From assembly GCF_900169365.1 (NCBI RefSeq), contig NZ_FXZH01000019.1, positions 1 through 64,000 on the forward strand: DNA of 64,000 nucleotides. Direction: 5' to 3'. The notes below the pieces were generated by a model. That model was not told the DNA's origin. It searched no databases and was given only the letters and a program-made list of their open reading frames with translations. Both the position numbers and the translations under genes were made by a program. Every line of letters starts with the position of its first letter. The first letter of the stretch is position 1. Below, piece after piece: positions 10,664 to 18,652 of this stretch. Origin of the DNA: Brevibacterium sp. 239c (GTDB lineage Bacteria; Actinomycetota; Actinomycetes; Actinomycetales; Brevibacteriaceae).

Positions 10664-11430
10664 GTCAGGACGAACGCTTCGCAGCTCTCGGTGCAGCCGG
10701 TGCCGAGCTGGGTTCGAAGCGGACCGCCAACCGGCATGACTACGGACCCGAGCCCGATCAGTTCCTTGAGGTTCACGGCAACCCGAGCACCGCCTCGGCG
10801 ACGGTGATCCTCATCCACGGAGGATACTTCCGTGAGCGCACCGATCTCGCCCATGCCCGGCCCATGGCCGTTGCCCTCGCCGAGGCGGGTGTGCTGTGCG
10901 TGCTCATCGAATACCGGCGCTCGGGTGGGCAGCCCAACTGTCTTAACGACGTCACCGCCGCCATTTCCTTCGCCTGCGGCTCGCTGAAGGAGTGGGGCGT
11001 GAACGCTGCGGCACGGAGCAACCTCGTCGTGACCGGCCACTCCGCCGGTGGCTGCCTGGTGCTGGCCTGGGCGAGCCATCTGAACGAGGACGGCCCCGAT
11101 TTCCGGCTGCGGCCCCTGGCACCGATCACCGATCTGTTCCGGGAGGTTGCGCACGGCTTGGGTGACGGCGCGGTGCTCGACTACATGGGTGCGCCGCCGG
11201 AGACGGATCTGGCACCGTATCTGCGTGAGGACCCGCGCTCACGGGTGCTGCTCATTCCCTCTCGGGCGGATCTGCTCATCGTCCACGGGGACCTGGATGA
11301 GACGGTTGACATCAAATTCTCACGGACGTTCCCGGCGCGCGTCACCGTTGCCGAGGGCGCCGATCATGCGGACCTCGTCGACCCCGAATCGTCTTACTTT
11401 CCGCTGGTTGTCGAGACGCTGTTGGGCTGA
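10660..11430 (+). CDS. Alpha/beta hydrolase, kynurenine formamidase-like
   Basis: The 256-residue alpha/beta hydrolase has the oxyanion motif HGGYFRERTD, nucleophile elbow GHSAGG with Ser near residue 127, and the acid/His pair in HGDLDE and GADHADLVD. The HGGY/GHSAGG combination is typical of the carboxylesterase/kynurenine formamidase group. Being convergent with a tryptophan 2,3-dioxygenase operon supports N-formylkynurenine hydrolysis. That role is inferred from context, and a general esterase cannot be excluded. Confidence 0.82.
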   Translation: MSQDERFAALGAAGAELGSKRTANRHDYGPEPDQFLEVHGNPSTASATVILIHGGYFRERTDLAHARPMAVALAEAGVLCVLIEYRRSGGQPNCLNDVTAAISFACGSLKEWGVNAAARSNLVVTGHSAGGCLVLAWASHLNEDGPDFRLRPLAPITDLFREVAHGLGDGAVLDYMGAPPETDLAPYLREDPRSRVLLIPSRADLLIVHGDLDETVDIKFSRTFPARVTVAEGADHADLVDPESSYFPLVVETLLG

Positions 11431-11445
11431 GCCGGTCTGTGCGCA

Positions 11446-12330
11446 TCAGGTGCCGGCGGCGACATTCCTGACGTGAGCGCGTGCAGGTTCTGAGTACGCG
11501 GCACGCAGACGTCCGAAGAGTGCAACGCTTCGCATGCCGGGCCAGTCTGCGGGTAGGGCGCTGGGCGGAAGGCCCGGATCGACATAGGGGATCGTCTTCC
11601 AGTCATCGACGCAGCGCAGCCACAGGACGAACGCCTCCCAAGGTCCGCAGGCCGACTGCCGTGCTGAGCCGTCGTAGCCGTCGTAGCGGTCGTAGCGGTC
11701 GTAGCCGTCGTAGCGGTCGTAGCGGTCGTAGCGGTCGAGGAATTCTTCGTGTCGAGCGGCCAAGGTGTCCAGTTCCCACCATTTAGCGGCCGCTTGGGCG
11801 AAGGGTTCGGCCGTCAGCGGTGTCTGCGTGATGAAGATCGTCGCTCGTTCTCGGACGCCGAGGGTCTCCAGGGCGTCCTCAGCCTCAGCTTGCAGATGTC
11901 CGGGCGCGATCCACAGCCCGTCGGTGACCGCTCCGAAGCCCAGGCCGGTGAGTTCTCGGCGCAGCTGAACTCGTTTGGGCCGATCCACCTCGGGCAGGGA
12001 GTAGGACACGAGGCACCAGGGTTCGTCATCTCTCTGACCGCGGTAGGTGAAGATGCGCCGATCGCCGCGCTCCAGGTCAGTCACGGCGGCAGGGTCCAAA
12101 CGATAACCGGCCACGGCTCCCCGCTTCTCGGGAAGGAGCAGGCCCTTGCCCTTGAGCCTCGACACGGCACTGCGGACAGAGGAGTTCGAGACCTCTGCGG
12201 TGGCGAGGAGCTCAAGCAGAGCGCCAACCCGGATCCACCCGCCCAGGTCACGCAGGTGGAGTCCGACGAAGGTCCGCAGCAGAGAAGTGGGGTTGCCGGG
12301 AGTGTGATCGAGAACGACGATCGGACTCAG
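11446..12330 (-). CDS. PaaX-family transcriptional regulator, non-canonical start
   Basis: The canonical GTG at 12165 would delete the winged-helix domain. In-frame sequence upstream encodes a good PaaX N-terminus ([33 protein letters not shown]) but contains no ATG, GTG or TTG. A CTG at 12330 overlaps the tryptophan dioxygenase stop as CTGA and is my preferred start, giving about 294 residues. The PaaX central domain ([20 protein letters not shown]) follows. Residues around 195-215 are a YDR/YDG tandem repeat. It probably regulates the tryptophan operon it shares. A sequencing or real frameshift is the alternative. Confidence 0.75.
   Translation of the reverse strand: MSPIVVLDHTPGNPTSLLRTFVGLHLRDLGGWIRVGALLELLATAEVSNSSVRSAVSRLKGKGLLLPEKRGAVAGYRLDPAAVTDLERGDRRIFTYRGQRDDEPWCLVSYSLPEVDRPKRVQLRRELTGLGFGAVTDGLWIAPGHLQAEAEDALETLGVRERATIFITQTPLTAEPFAQAAAKWWELDTLAARHEEFLDRYDRYDRYDGYDRYDRYDGYDGSARQSACGPWEAFVLWLRCVDDWKTIPYVDPGLPPSALPADWPGMRSVALFGRLRAAYSEPARAHVRNVAAGT
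11671..11737. repeat. 9-bp microsatellite inside the PaaX-like gene
   Basis: Tandem GTCGTAGCS units (plus strand) encode seven Tyr-Asp-Arg or Tyr-Asp-Gly triplets. Such an array can change copy number by slippage without breaking the reading frame. Confidence 0.85.
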
Positions 12331-13247
12331 AGCCCCGGACAGCCATTCGCGGCTCCTGATCCATTCGCGGTCCCGGGGCCGTTCTCGATACCGGTGCGGA
12401 TGTCGAAGAGCTCGGGGAAGAAAGTGAGGTCGAGGGCCTTCTGCAGGAACCCGACACCGCTCGATCCCCCGGTGCCTCGCTTCATTCCGATGATCCGCAG
12501 CACCGTGCGCATGTGTCGGTAGCGCCAGAACTGGAAGTTCTCCTCCAGGTCCACGAGCTCTTCACAGCTCTCATATTCCAACCAGTAGTCCTGCGGATTC
12601 TCGTAGATGATCCGGAAGGTATCGAGGAGCTCTTCGTCGAAGGTGTGCGCCACGGACACGTCTCGGTCGAGCAGCCGCTGCGGAACCGGGAGACCGCGGC
12701 GGGCGAGTGCACGCAGGAACTCGTCGTAGACGCTCGGCTCGTGCAGATATGTCTCGAGCTGCGCCCGGGCCTCGGGCTCACCATCGAAGACCTGGAGCAT
12801 GCCGGCGTTCTTGTTACCGAGGAGGAATTCCACGGCCCGGTACTGCCAGGACTGGAAACCCGACGATTGGCCGAGTTCATCGCGGAAGCCGACGTATTCG
12901 CTCGGCGTCAGAGTCGCGAGAACCGACCACTGCTCCGTCAGGGTCTTCTGAATGTGTTTGACCCGTGCGATGCGCTTCAGCGCCGACTGCAGCTGATCGT
13001 TGGCAATGAGCCTGCGGGCATCGAGGAGTTCGTGGATGACGAGCTTGAACCACAGCTCCGTGGTCTGATGCTGAATGATGAACAGCAGCTCGTCGTGGTG
13101 GACAGGTTCGCTTACGGGGTGCTGGGAGCTCAGCAGGCGGTCGAGGCTGAGGTAGGAGCTGTAGGTCATCGTCGACCGCAGGTCCGTATGGATCCCCTCT
13201 TCAAGATCCCGTTCGTTCTTGGCAGCAGTGGAGTCATCATGAGTCAT
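12327..13247 (-). CDS. kynA: Tryptophan 2,3-dioxygenase
   Basis: The 306-residue haem enzyme opens the indole ring of L-tryptophan to N-formylkynurenine, the first step of the kynurenine pathway. Diagnostic segments are [37 protein letters not shown] with the haem-pocket His, and [23 protein letters not shown] near the C-terminus. The start at 13247 (MTHDD) is chosen over a GTG three codons upstream. The Gly/Ala/Asn-rich tail overlaps the start of the downstream PaaX-like gene. Confidence 0.96.
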   Translation of the reverse strand: MTHDDSTAAKNERDLEEGIHTDLRSTMTYSSYLSLDRLLSSQHPVSEPVHHDELLFIIQHQTTELWFKLVIHELLDARRLIANDQLQSALKRIARVKHIQKTLTEQWSVLATLTPSEYVGFRDELGQSSGFQSWQYRAVEFLLGNKNAGMLQVFDGEPEARAQLETYLHEPSVYDEFLRALARRGLPVPQRLLDRDVSVAHTFDEELLDTFRIIYENPQDYWLEYESCEELVDLEENFQFWRYRHMRTVLRIIGMKRGTGGSSGVGFLQKALDLTFFPELFDIRTGIENGPGTANGSGAANGCPGL

Positions 13248-13296
13248 GACGATCATCTTATTGCATTATTCGTCCGAACGGACTTAACCTGCAACA

Positions 13297-13686
13297 TCAA
13301 TCTGCTCCGGGCCGGCGCCGTTCGGGATTGGCGATCTCGCGCACCTGCTCGACGAGGCTCTTCCACTCCCCCGGCATCTCGGCCTCGCCGAAGCGCACCA
13401 GGCCGAAGCGACTTTCGATCGCATAGACATACCGGTCGGCCTGACTAGAAGGACTCGCCCCGGACCCGGCTTCCGCGCCCGCAGCCGCCGACTGTGAGCT
13501 CGAGTCACCCTGCCACGGAAGTTCTGCCACCTGCGGTCCGATCCGGTCCCGGTGCTCGCTTGAGTCGATATCGAGATCCCACACGAGCAGGAGTCCACCG
13601 ATTCCACCGCTGCGTTCGACGAGGAGGTGACCATACCCGCCATCACCACCACGCTGGCTACTGCCGCTCAAGCCGTCCTCGTTCAC
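13297..13686 (-). CDS. Emfourin-like inhibitor of the M4 protease
   Basis: About 129 residues from a GTG whose bases overlap the stop codon of the M4 protease gene (GTGA). The core GYGHLLVERSGGIGG and DRYVYAIESRFGLV pattern matches emfourin, a cytoplasmic slow-tight-binding inhibitor encoded next to protealysin-like proteases. A Ser/Ala/Gly-rich insert separates two conserved halves. Longer upstream reading is just the antisense frame of the protease. Family assignment is by pattern and context. Confidence 0.78.
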   Translation of the reverse strand: MNEDGLSGSSQRGGDGGYGHLLVERSGGIGGLLLVWDLDIDSSEHRDRIGPQVAELPWQGDSSSQSAAAGAEAGSGASPSSQADRYVYAIESRFGLVRFGEAEMPGEWKSLVEQVREIANPERRRPGAD

Positions 13687-14807
13687 CAGCTGCTCCCCAC
13701 GTTTCCTCGATTCGCGCCCCGCGTGACCCCGACCGCGCCCCAGCTTTGGACGAGCGCGTCGTGAACATCGGAACCCTCGCCGAAGGCCGCAACCGCCTCG
13801 GCGATGGTCAGAGCTGCGAAGCCCGCGAAATCGGTGCGGGTGGTGATATCGGGACCGGTCAACACTGCGAACCACACCTGCCCCACGGTCTCCCAGGCTG
13901 GACCACCGAGGGCAGTGGCGGCGAGCGCAAAGGCGCGGTTGGGGATGCCGGAATTGAGGTGGACCCCGCCGTTGTCGGACTCCGTGGTGACGTAACGGTC
14001 CATGTGATCAGGCTGCGGATCCCTTCCGAGGACATCGTCGTCGTAGGCCGTGCCGGGCTCGAGCATCGAACGCAGTGCCTTACCGGTGACCTCGGGGGTG
14101 AAGATGCCGGCACCGATGAGCCAGGTGGCATCCTCGGCGTTCTGCCCGGAATCGTGTTGTTCGGTCAACGCCCCGAACACATCGGCGCAGTGCTCGTTGA
14201 GCGCGCCGGGCTGCCCGCGGTATTCGAGGTCGGCGGTGTGGCTGATGACGCCGTGGCTGAGTTCGTGGCCGATGATCGACAGCGACCCGGTAAACCCGGC
14301 GAAGACCTCGTCGTCGCCGTCGCCGAAGACCATGAGGCGTCCGTCGAAGAAGGCATTGTCGTAGTCCTGGCCGTAGTGGACGCTGGCGATGAGGGGCATC
14401 CCCTTGCCGTCGAGTGAGTTGCGCTCAAAGGCCTCAGCGAAGAGCGAGTAGGAGGCTCCGAGCCCGTCATAGGCCTCATTGACTGGCTCGTCGGACACCG
14501 CCCCCTCCCCCTCGCTGCGAACGAGGACTCCGGGCAGGGTCTCGGTGCCCTGCGCGTCGTGGACGAGTCGGTTGACTCCAGCGCCGGCACCGATGACCTG
14601 AGAGTGCATCGCACCCTGGGAGCCCTGCGCTCCCTCACCGAGCTTGGCCACCGGCGTATAGCGCAGCCCCTCAGCGCGCAGGCTGCGACACGACTCGTCG
14701 GAAACCTGACAACTGCGTGCGGCACGGGCGGCTCGAGGGAACTTCTCGCCTCCGCGTTCGGCGATCGCATCGAGCAGGTAGGGCGGAATGACATGTCGAA
14801 GACTCAT
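13683..14807 (-). CDS. Protealysin-type M4 metalloprotease
   Basis: The 374-residue neutral protease has no signal peptide. It begins with the short protealysin propeptide motif HVIPPYLLDAIAERG instead of a thermolysin-type propeptide. The zinc motif HELSHGVISH near residue 180 and the third ligand in GALNEHCADVFG are intact, as is the C-terminal DVHDALVQSWGAVGV segment. The start at 14807 is chosen because the propeptide motif follows directly. It forms an operon with an emfourin-type inhibitor and is divergent from an ArsR regulator across a shared operator. Confidence 0.93.
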   Translation of the reverse strand: MSLRHVIPPYLLDAIAERGGEKFPRAARAARSCQVSDESCRSLRAEGLRYTPVAKLGEGAQGSQGAMHSQVIGAGAGVNRLVHDAQGTETLPGVLVRSEGEGAVSDEPVNEAYDGLGASYSLFAEAFERNSLDGKGMPLIASVHYGQDYDNAFFDGRLMVFGDGDDEVFAGFTGSLSIIGHELSHGVISHTADLEYRGQPGALNEHCADVFGALTEQHDSGQNAEDATWLIGAGIFTPEVTGKALRSMLEPGTAYDDDVLGRDPQPDHMDRYVTTESDNGGVHLNSGIPNRAFALAATALGGPAWETVGQVWFAVLTGPDITTRTDFAGFAALTIAEAVAAFGEGSDVHDALVQSWGAVGVTRGANRGNVGSSW

Positions 14808-14864
14808 ATGACCAGGGTGCCACCTCCGCCCGTGCATCGAATGAGAAATTCATGCAAACTTTTC

Positions 14865-14886
14865 CTTGCAAAGCTTTCTTTGCAAG
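14865..14886. promoter_or_regulatory. Inverted-repeat operator between the M4 protease and ArsR genes
   Basis: CTTGCAAAG, four bases, then CTTTGCAAG form a perfect 9-bp dyad. Extra TGCAAA and TTTGCAT half-sites flank it at 14852 and 14892. Placement 15 bases before the ArsR start and 58 before the protease start suggests autoregulation plus control of the protease operon. Confidence 0.7.
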
Positions 14887-14900
14887 TGTATCTTTGCATT

Positions 14901-15512
14901 ATGAGCAACGAGATCAACACCGGAGCAAATCCTCGGACCCTGGGAACCTCAGCACTCAAGGGGCTCGCCCATCCGCTGCGCGTGGAGATCTATGAGGCAC
15001 TGACGAAACACGGCAAGCAGACCGCGACGAGTCTGGCACAAAGGCTCGGCGAATCGACGGGATCGACCAGCTATCACCTGCGTCAGCTCGCCCGCCACAA
15101 CCTGATCCGCCAGGTCGAAAGTTCCTCCGGCGGACGCGAGAAGTGGTGGGAACGCTCCCCTGGCGCCATCGACATCCAGCGCCGATCGTCGAAGGAAGAC
15201 CCGGCGGCGAGCGCCTCGGCTGGCTTCATTCTGCGCGAATGGGCTCGAAACGGCACCCGCACGCTTGAGGACTTCGTCGAAGTCCTCACCACGGATGATC
15301 AGCTGAGCGACGAATGGGCTGACGTCTCGCAGGTGCACACGAGCAATGTGCGTCTGACGCCCGATCAGCTGAAGGAGATCACCGACGAGTTCTACCGCAT
15401 GGTCGCAACGGTCATCGACAAGTACCGCGGCCGCAACGATCCCGGATCCCGTCCCGTGCAGATCCAGTTCAACGCCTTCCCCTTGACCGATGGAGAGGAA
15501 ACACCATCATGA
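14901..15512 (+). CDS. ArsR-family winged-helix regulator
   Basis: The 203-residue protein has an ArsR/HTH_20 winged helix at residues 18-80 (ALKGLAHPLRVEIYEAL, GSTSYHLRQLARHNLIRQVE) and a helical C-terminal effector or dimer region. No metal-binding Cys cluster is seen, so it is not a metal sensor. It is divergent from the M4 protease and translationally coupled (ATGA) to the next small gene. The start ATG at 14901 follows the dyad operator. Confidence 0.88.
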   Translation: MSNEINTGANPRTLGTSALKGLAHPLRVEIYEALTKHGKQTATSLAQRLGESTGSTSYHLRQLARHNLIRQVESSSGGREKWWERSPGAIDIQRRSSKEDPAASASAGFILREWARNGTRTLEDFVEVLTTDDQLSDEWADVSQVHTSNVRLTPDQLKEITDEFYRMVATVIDKYRGRNDPGSRPVQIQFNAFPLTDGEETPS

Positions 15513-15853
15513 GCACCCTCATCACCCCGATCCGACCACCGGACTTCCAGCGAGGGCCCGGCAGGATCGTCGAACGCACGACGACCATCACCCGCGAGAT
15601 CTTCCTTGACGACCCGACTCCCGCACAGGTCCAGACGCAGTCGCAGTCACAAGTCTCCGATGACCCCATCCACGGAATCGACCGCGCTCTGGTCCGCCTC
15701 GGCGCGTGGCTGATCAACCTCGGCCGCAGGCATGCCCTCCACCACTCGGCTGGAACGGCGAGCGCCACAGCAGCCCGCGCCGACGAGATCGCCCGCAGAG
15801 TCGATGACGCGAAGGCTCACGACATGAAGCACTTCATTGGTTTCCCGTACTGA
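15509..15853 (+). CDS. Small protein of unknown function
   Basis: 114 residues, polar with a Gln/Ser-rich middle (QVQTQSQSQV) and an amphipathic C-terminal half. There is no signal peptide or membrane helix. It starts inside the ArsR stop codon (ATGA), so it is co-translated with the regulator. I recognise no family. Confidence 0.7.
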   Translation: MSTLITPIRPPDFQRGPGRIVERTTTITREIFLDDPTPAQVQTQSQSQVSDDPIHGIDRALVRLGAWLINLGRRHALHHSAGTASATAARADEIARRVDDAKAHDMKHFIGFPY

Positions 15854-15869
15854 GCTCAGACTCCCGGAC

Positions 15870-17069
15870 TCACGCCCTCACCTCGGCGCCGGTGGATGAT
15901 TTGTCCCCCTTGGGCGACGCCCCGACGAGCGTGATGACGATGATGACCATGAAGAAGGTCGTGAGGAACGTCGGGATCGGGATGAGCGGATCGCACAGCA
16001 CGAGGACCGCACAGATCGGCACGATCGCATTCACGACCCCACCGGCGCTGGGCCTGATCGCCAGCATCCACACGCCGAGGACGAAGACCGCGATCGGCAC
16101 AGACACCATGAAGGTGGCGAGGTCCGGATCGATGGCACTGTTGCCCAACTGCGAGTCGACCTCGATGCCGACGCCAGCGGAGAATGCTCCGGCAGCGGCA
16201 AAGATGGCGTAGTGGCCGTAGCCGTAGGCCAGCGAACCGCCGAGACCGCCGATGGCCCGGTGGTGAGGCGGCCAGAAGTAGATCCACCACATGGCCGCGG
16301 TGACGATGAGGCTGAGCACGCCCAGAGACACCAGTGAGACGATGTCCTCACTGTCCTCGAAGGCCCCGAAGACCGCGTTCGCCGAGGCCAGCATGGATTC
16401 GCCGAGGACGATGATCGTGAAGCAGCCATAGCGTTCGGTGATGTGCTCCGGATGCCAGGGCGTCGTTCCCCGCGCTTCCGCGATGACGGGGATGGCAACC
16501 TCAGCGAGGACGAGAATGAGAAAGACCAGCGTCGACATCATGCGATCGTCGATGATCATCCAGGCCACCCACAGCACCTGCACGATGCCGATTCCGCACG
16601 CGTAGATAACGGTCGCGCGACGGGCACGACCCGCATGCAGTGAAGCCCGCAGCCACTGCGCAATCATGACCACTCGCATGAGGATGTAGCCGATGATCAG
16701 GATGAGGAAGTTCTCGTCGGCGAAGACCGGCCCGATGCCCGCCGCCAGAATGAGCACGCCGCCCATCTGCACGATCGTCATCACCCGGTAGAGCCAGTCG
16801 TCGGTGTCGAACGAGGTCGCGAACCACGTGAAATTCATCCACGCCCACCAGATCGCGAAGAAGATCATCAGATACTTAGCCAGGCCCTCGCCGAGGTGGC
16901 CGGCCGTGACCGTGTCATGCAGGTGAGACGCGGCGATGGACACCGCGATAACGAACACGAGGTCGAAGAAGAGTTCGAGCGAACTCGCTGCACGGCCTTC
17001 TTCACCGGGGTCACGGGGCCGCATCGGGACGAGACGGAATCTGGACGGAAGCGCCGCCGCACTGGTCAT
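15870..17069 (-). CDS. Low-temperature-requirement A (LtrA) family membrane protein
   Basis: About 399 residues with some 11 membrane helices. The N-terminal ELFFDLVFVIAVSIAASHLH motif and the AEARGTTPWHPEHITERYG block with FTIIVLGE are LtrA hallmarks. An upstream start would add 40 residues; the ATG at 17069 immediately before the conserved basic segment is preferred. Biochemical function is unknown; the name comes from Listeria cold-growth mutants. Confidence 0.88.
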   Translation of the reverse strand: MTSAAALPSRFRLVPMRPRDPGEEGRAASSLELFFDLVFVIAVSIAASHLHDTVTAGHLGEGLAKYLMIFFAIWWAWMNFTWFATSFDTDDWLYRVMTIVQMGGVLILAAGIGPVFADENFLILIIGYILMRVVMIAQWLRASLHAGRARRATVIYACGIGIVQVLWVAWMIIDDRMMSTLVFLILVLAEVAIPVIAEARGTTPWHPEHITERYGCFTIIVLGESMLASANAVFGAFEDSEDIVSLVSLGVLSLIVTAAMWWIYFWPPHHRAIGGLGGSLAYGYGHYAIFAAAGAFSAGVGIEVDSQLGNSAIDPDLATFMVSVPIAVFVLGVWMLAIRPSAGGVVNAIVPICAVLVLCDPLIPIPTFLTTFFMVIIVITLVGASPKGDKSSTGAEVRA

Positions 17070-17206
17070 GTCGATCACTTTCGCATAGGGGCTGAGTTGG
17101 GCGGGATTGGGAGCGTAGTCGGGACGAGGCCGAGGACTTTCGCTGGGGACAGTGTAGACGCCGGACAGCAACCACCCCTGCCATCTCACACGTCTAGACT
17201 GGTCAG

Positions 17207-18511
17207 GTGCTCAAACCGATCCTGTGGCCGATCCTCGCGCCCTCACTCCTCTTCGCCGTGGGTTTGGGCTCGATTCTTCCGATCGTGGTCCTCGGCGCGC
17301 TCGACCTGGGGTCGAGTTCCTCGTATGCTGCCGCCGTCGTCGGCATCATGGGTGCGGTATCTCTGGTGGCAACGGTGCCAGCGGGAATCCTCATCGACCG
17401 CCTCGGCGATTTCCGGGCGATGCTCGTGGCCACGATCACAGCGATCATCGTCCTCGCCGGCATCGTCGCGGCATTCATCTGGGATTCCTCGGCCTCCCTG
17501 ATCGTCTACACGATCGCGCTCATGCTCTTCGCCCCGGTCGCCGATGTGTGGAACCTGGCCAGGCAGGCCGTCGTCGCCGAGGTGATGCCGGCGAAGGACC
17601 TGGCCAAGGCGATGACCGCGCTGGGCGGCACGCAGCGGGTGGGCAACCTCATCGGACCCATCGTCGGCGCCGGCCTCATGCTCGTCTTCCCGCTGTGGTC
17701 GGTCTTCGTCTTCGCCGGTGCCGCGTCCATGGCCGCCATGCTCGTCATGGCCCTGCCCATCGCCCACATCCCCGGCTACTCGGACCGCGGGAACGCCGGT
17801 TCCGGTTCGTCGGCCGGCAGGTCCTCGGGCACCGGCTCGAGGGGCAGCGAGCCCTCGGGCACCGGTTCGTCGATGGATCCCACCCTCGCCGAGGTGGCCC
17901 GACCGAGCGCACGCAAGCCCCCTCGTCCTCCGCTGGAGGTGAGGTGGAAGGCCGTGGTCCTCATCGGGATCTCGATCATCGCCCTCACCGTGGCCCGGTC
18001 GGCTCAGCCCGTGGTGATCCAGCTGTGGGGTGTTGAGATCGGGATGCACGAATCCTCGATCTCCCTGCTCATCGCCTTCGGTGCCGGACTCGAGCTGGGC
18101 TTCATGTTCCTTGGTGCCTACATCAAGGATCACCTTGGCCGGACGGCGACGTTGGTGGCCTGTCTGACGATCTTCGGCTCCGGCTTCATCGTCATGGTGC
18201 TGCGTCCGGACCTGGTCGGAATGATCACTGCGGCCTCGGTCATGGCATTGGGCAACGGGCTGGGAGCTGGTGTGAACATGACGATCGGTGCAGATCTGTC
18301 ACCGGCGATCGGACGCGCCCGCTTCTTAGGGATCTGGGCGATCTTCTCCAACGGCGGCAAACTGGCGGGCCCGACCCTCATCTCCTTAGTCATCACCGTC
18401 GCCTCGCTGCGGGTCGGGATCCTCTTCCCGGGACTCTTCGCCGTACTCGGTGCGGTGTGGGCGCTCATCTGGTCCCAGAAGATCGGCCTGCCCAGCCGAC
18501 GTCGCCGTTGA
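17207..18511 (+). CDS. MFS transporter
   Basis: The 434-residue protein from a GTG start has 12 predicted membrane helices in two halves. These are separated by a Ser/Gly/Arg-rich cytoplasmic loop near residues 190-250. A motif-A-like segment (GILIDRLGDFRAM) sits in the 2-3 loop. Drug or metabolite efflux is typical of this branch but the substrate is not deducible. It is divergent from ltrA. Confidence 0.88.
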   Translation: MLKPILWPILAPSLLFAVGLGSILPIVVLGALDLGSSSSYAAAVVGIMGAVSLVATVPAGILIDRLGDFRAMLVATITAIIVLAGIVAAFIWDSSASLIVYTIALMLFAPVADVWNLARQAVVAEVMPAKDLAKAMTALGGTQRVGNLIGPIVGAGLMLVFPLWSVFVFAGAASMAAMLVMALPIAHIPGYSDRGNAGSGSSAGRSSGTGSRGSEPSGTGSSMDPTLAEVARPSARKPPRPPLEVRWKAVVLIGISIIALTVARSAQPVVIQLWGVEIGMHESSISLLIAFGAGLELGFMFLGAYIKDHLGRTATLVACLTIFGSGFIVMVLRPDLVGMITAASVMALGNGLGAGVNMTIGADLSPAIGRARFLGIWAIFSNGGKLAGPTLISLVITVASLRVGILFPGLFAVLGAVWALIWSQKIGLPSRRRR

Positions 18512-18652
18512 TCGCGGCCACGCCGATCTGCGCCTACCGATCTGTGCCCTTCGAACACGAGCACACCGGTCGAACACGAGCACACCGTTTAGGCTGGTGA
18601 TGAACGGTCCCAGGCACTGGGAACATTTGGACACTTGGAAGGAGGGGTGGAC

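Noticed and set aside
13687..13875. Longer N-terminus for the emfourin-like protein
   Set aside because: This part is Arg/Gly/His-rich antiphase translation of the M4 gene; the GTG overlapping the protease stop is the better start.
12513..14417. Plus-strand frames opposite kynA and the M4 protease genes
   Set aside because: Both are antisense reflections of genes with clear catalytic motifs.
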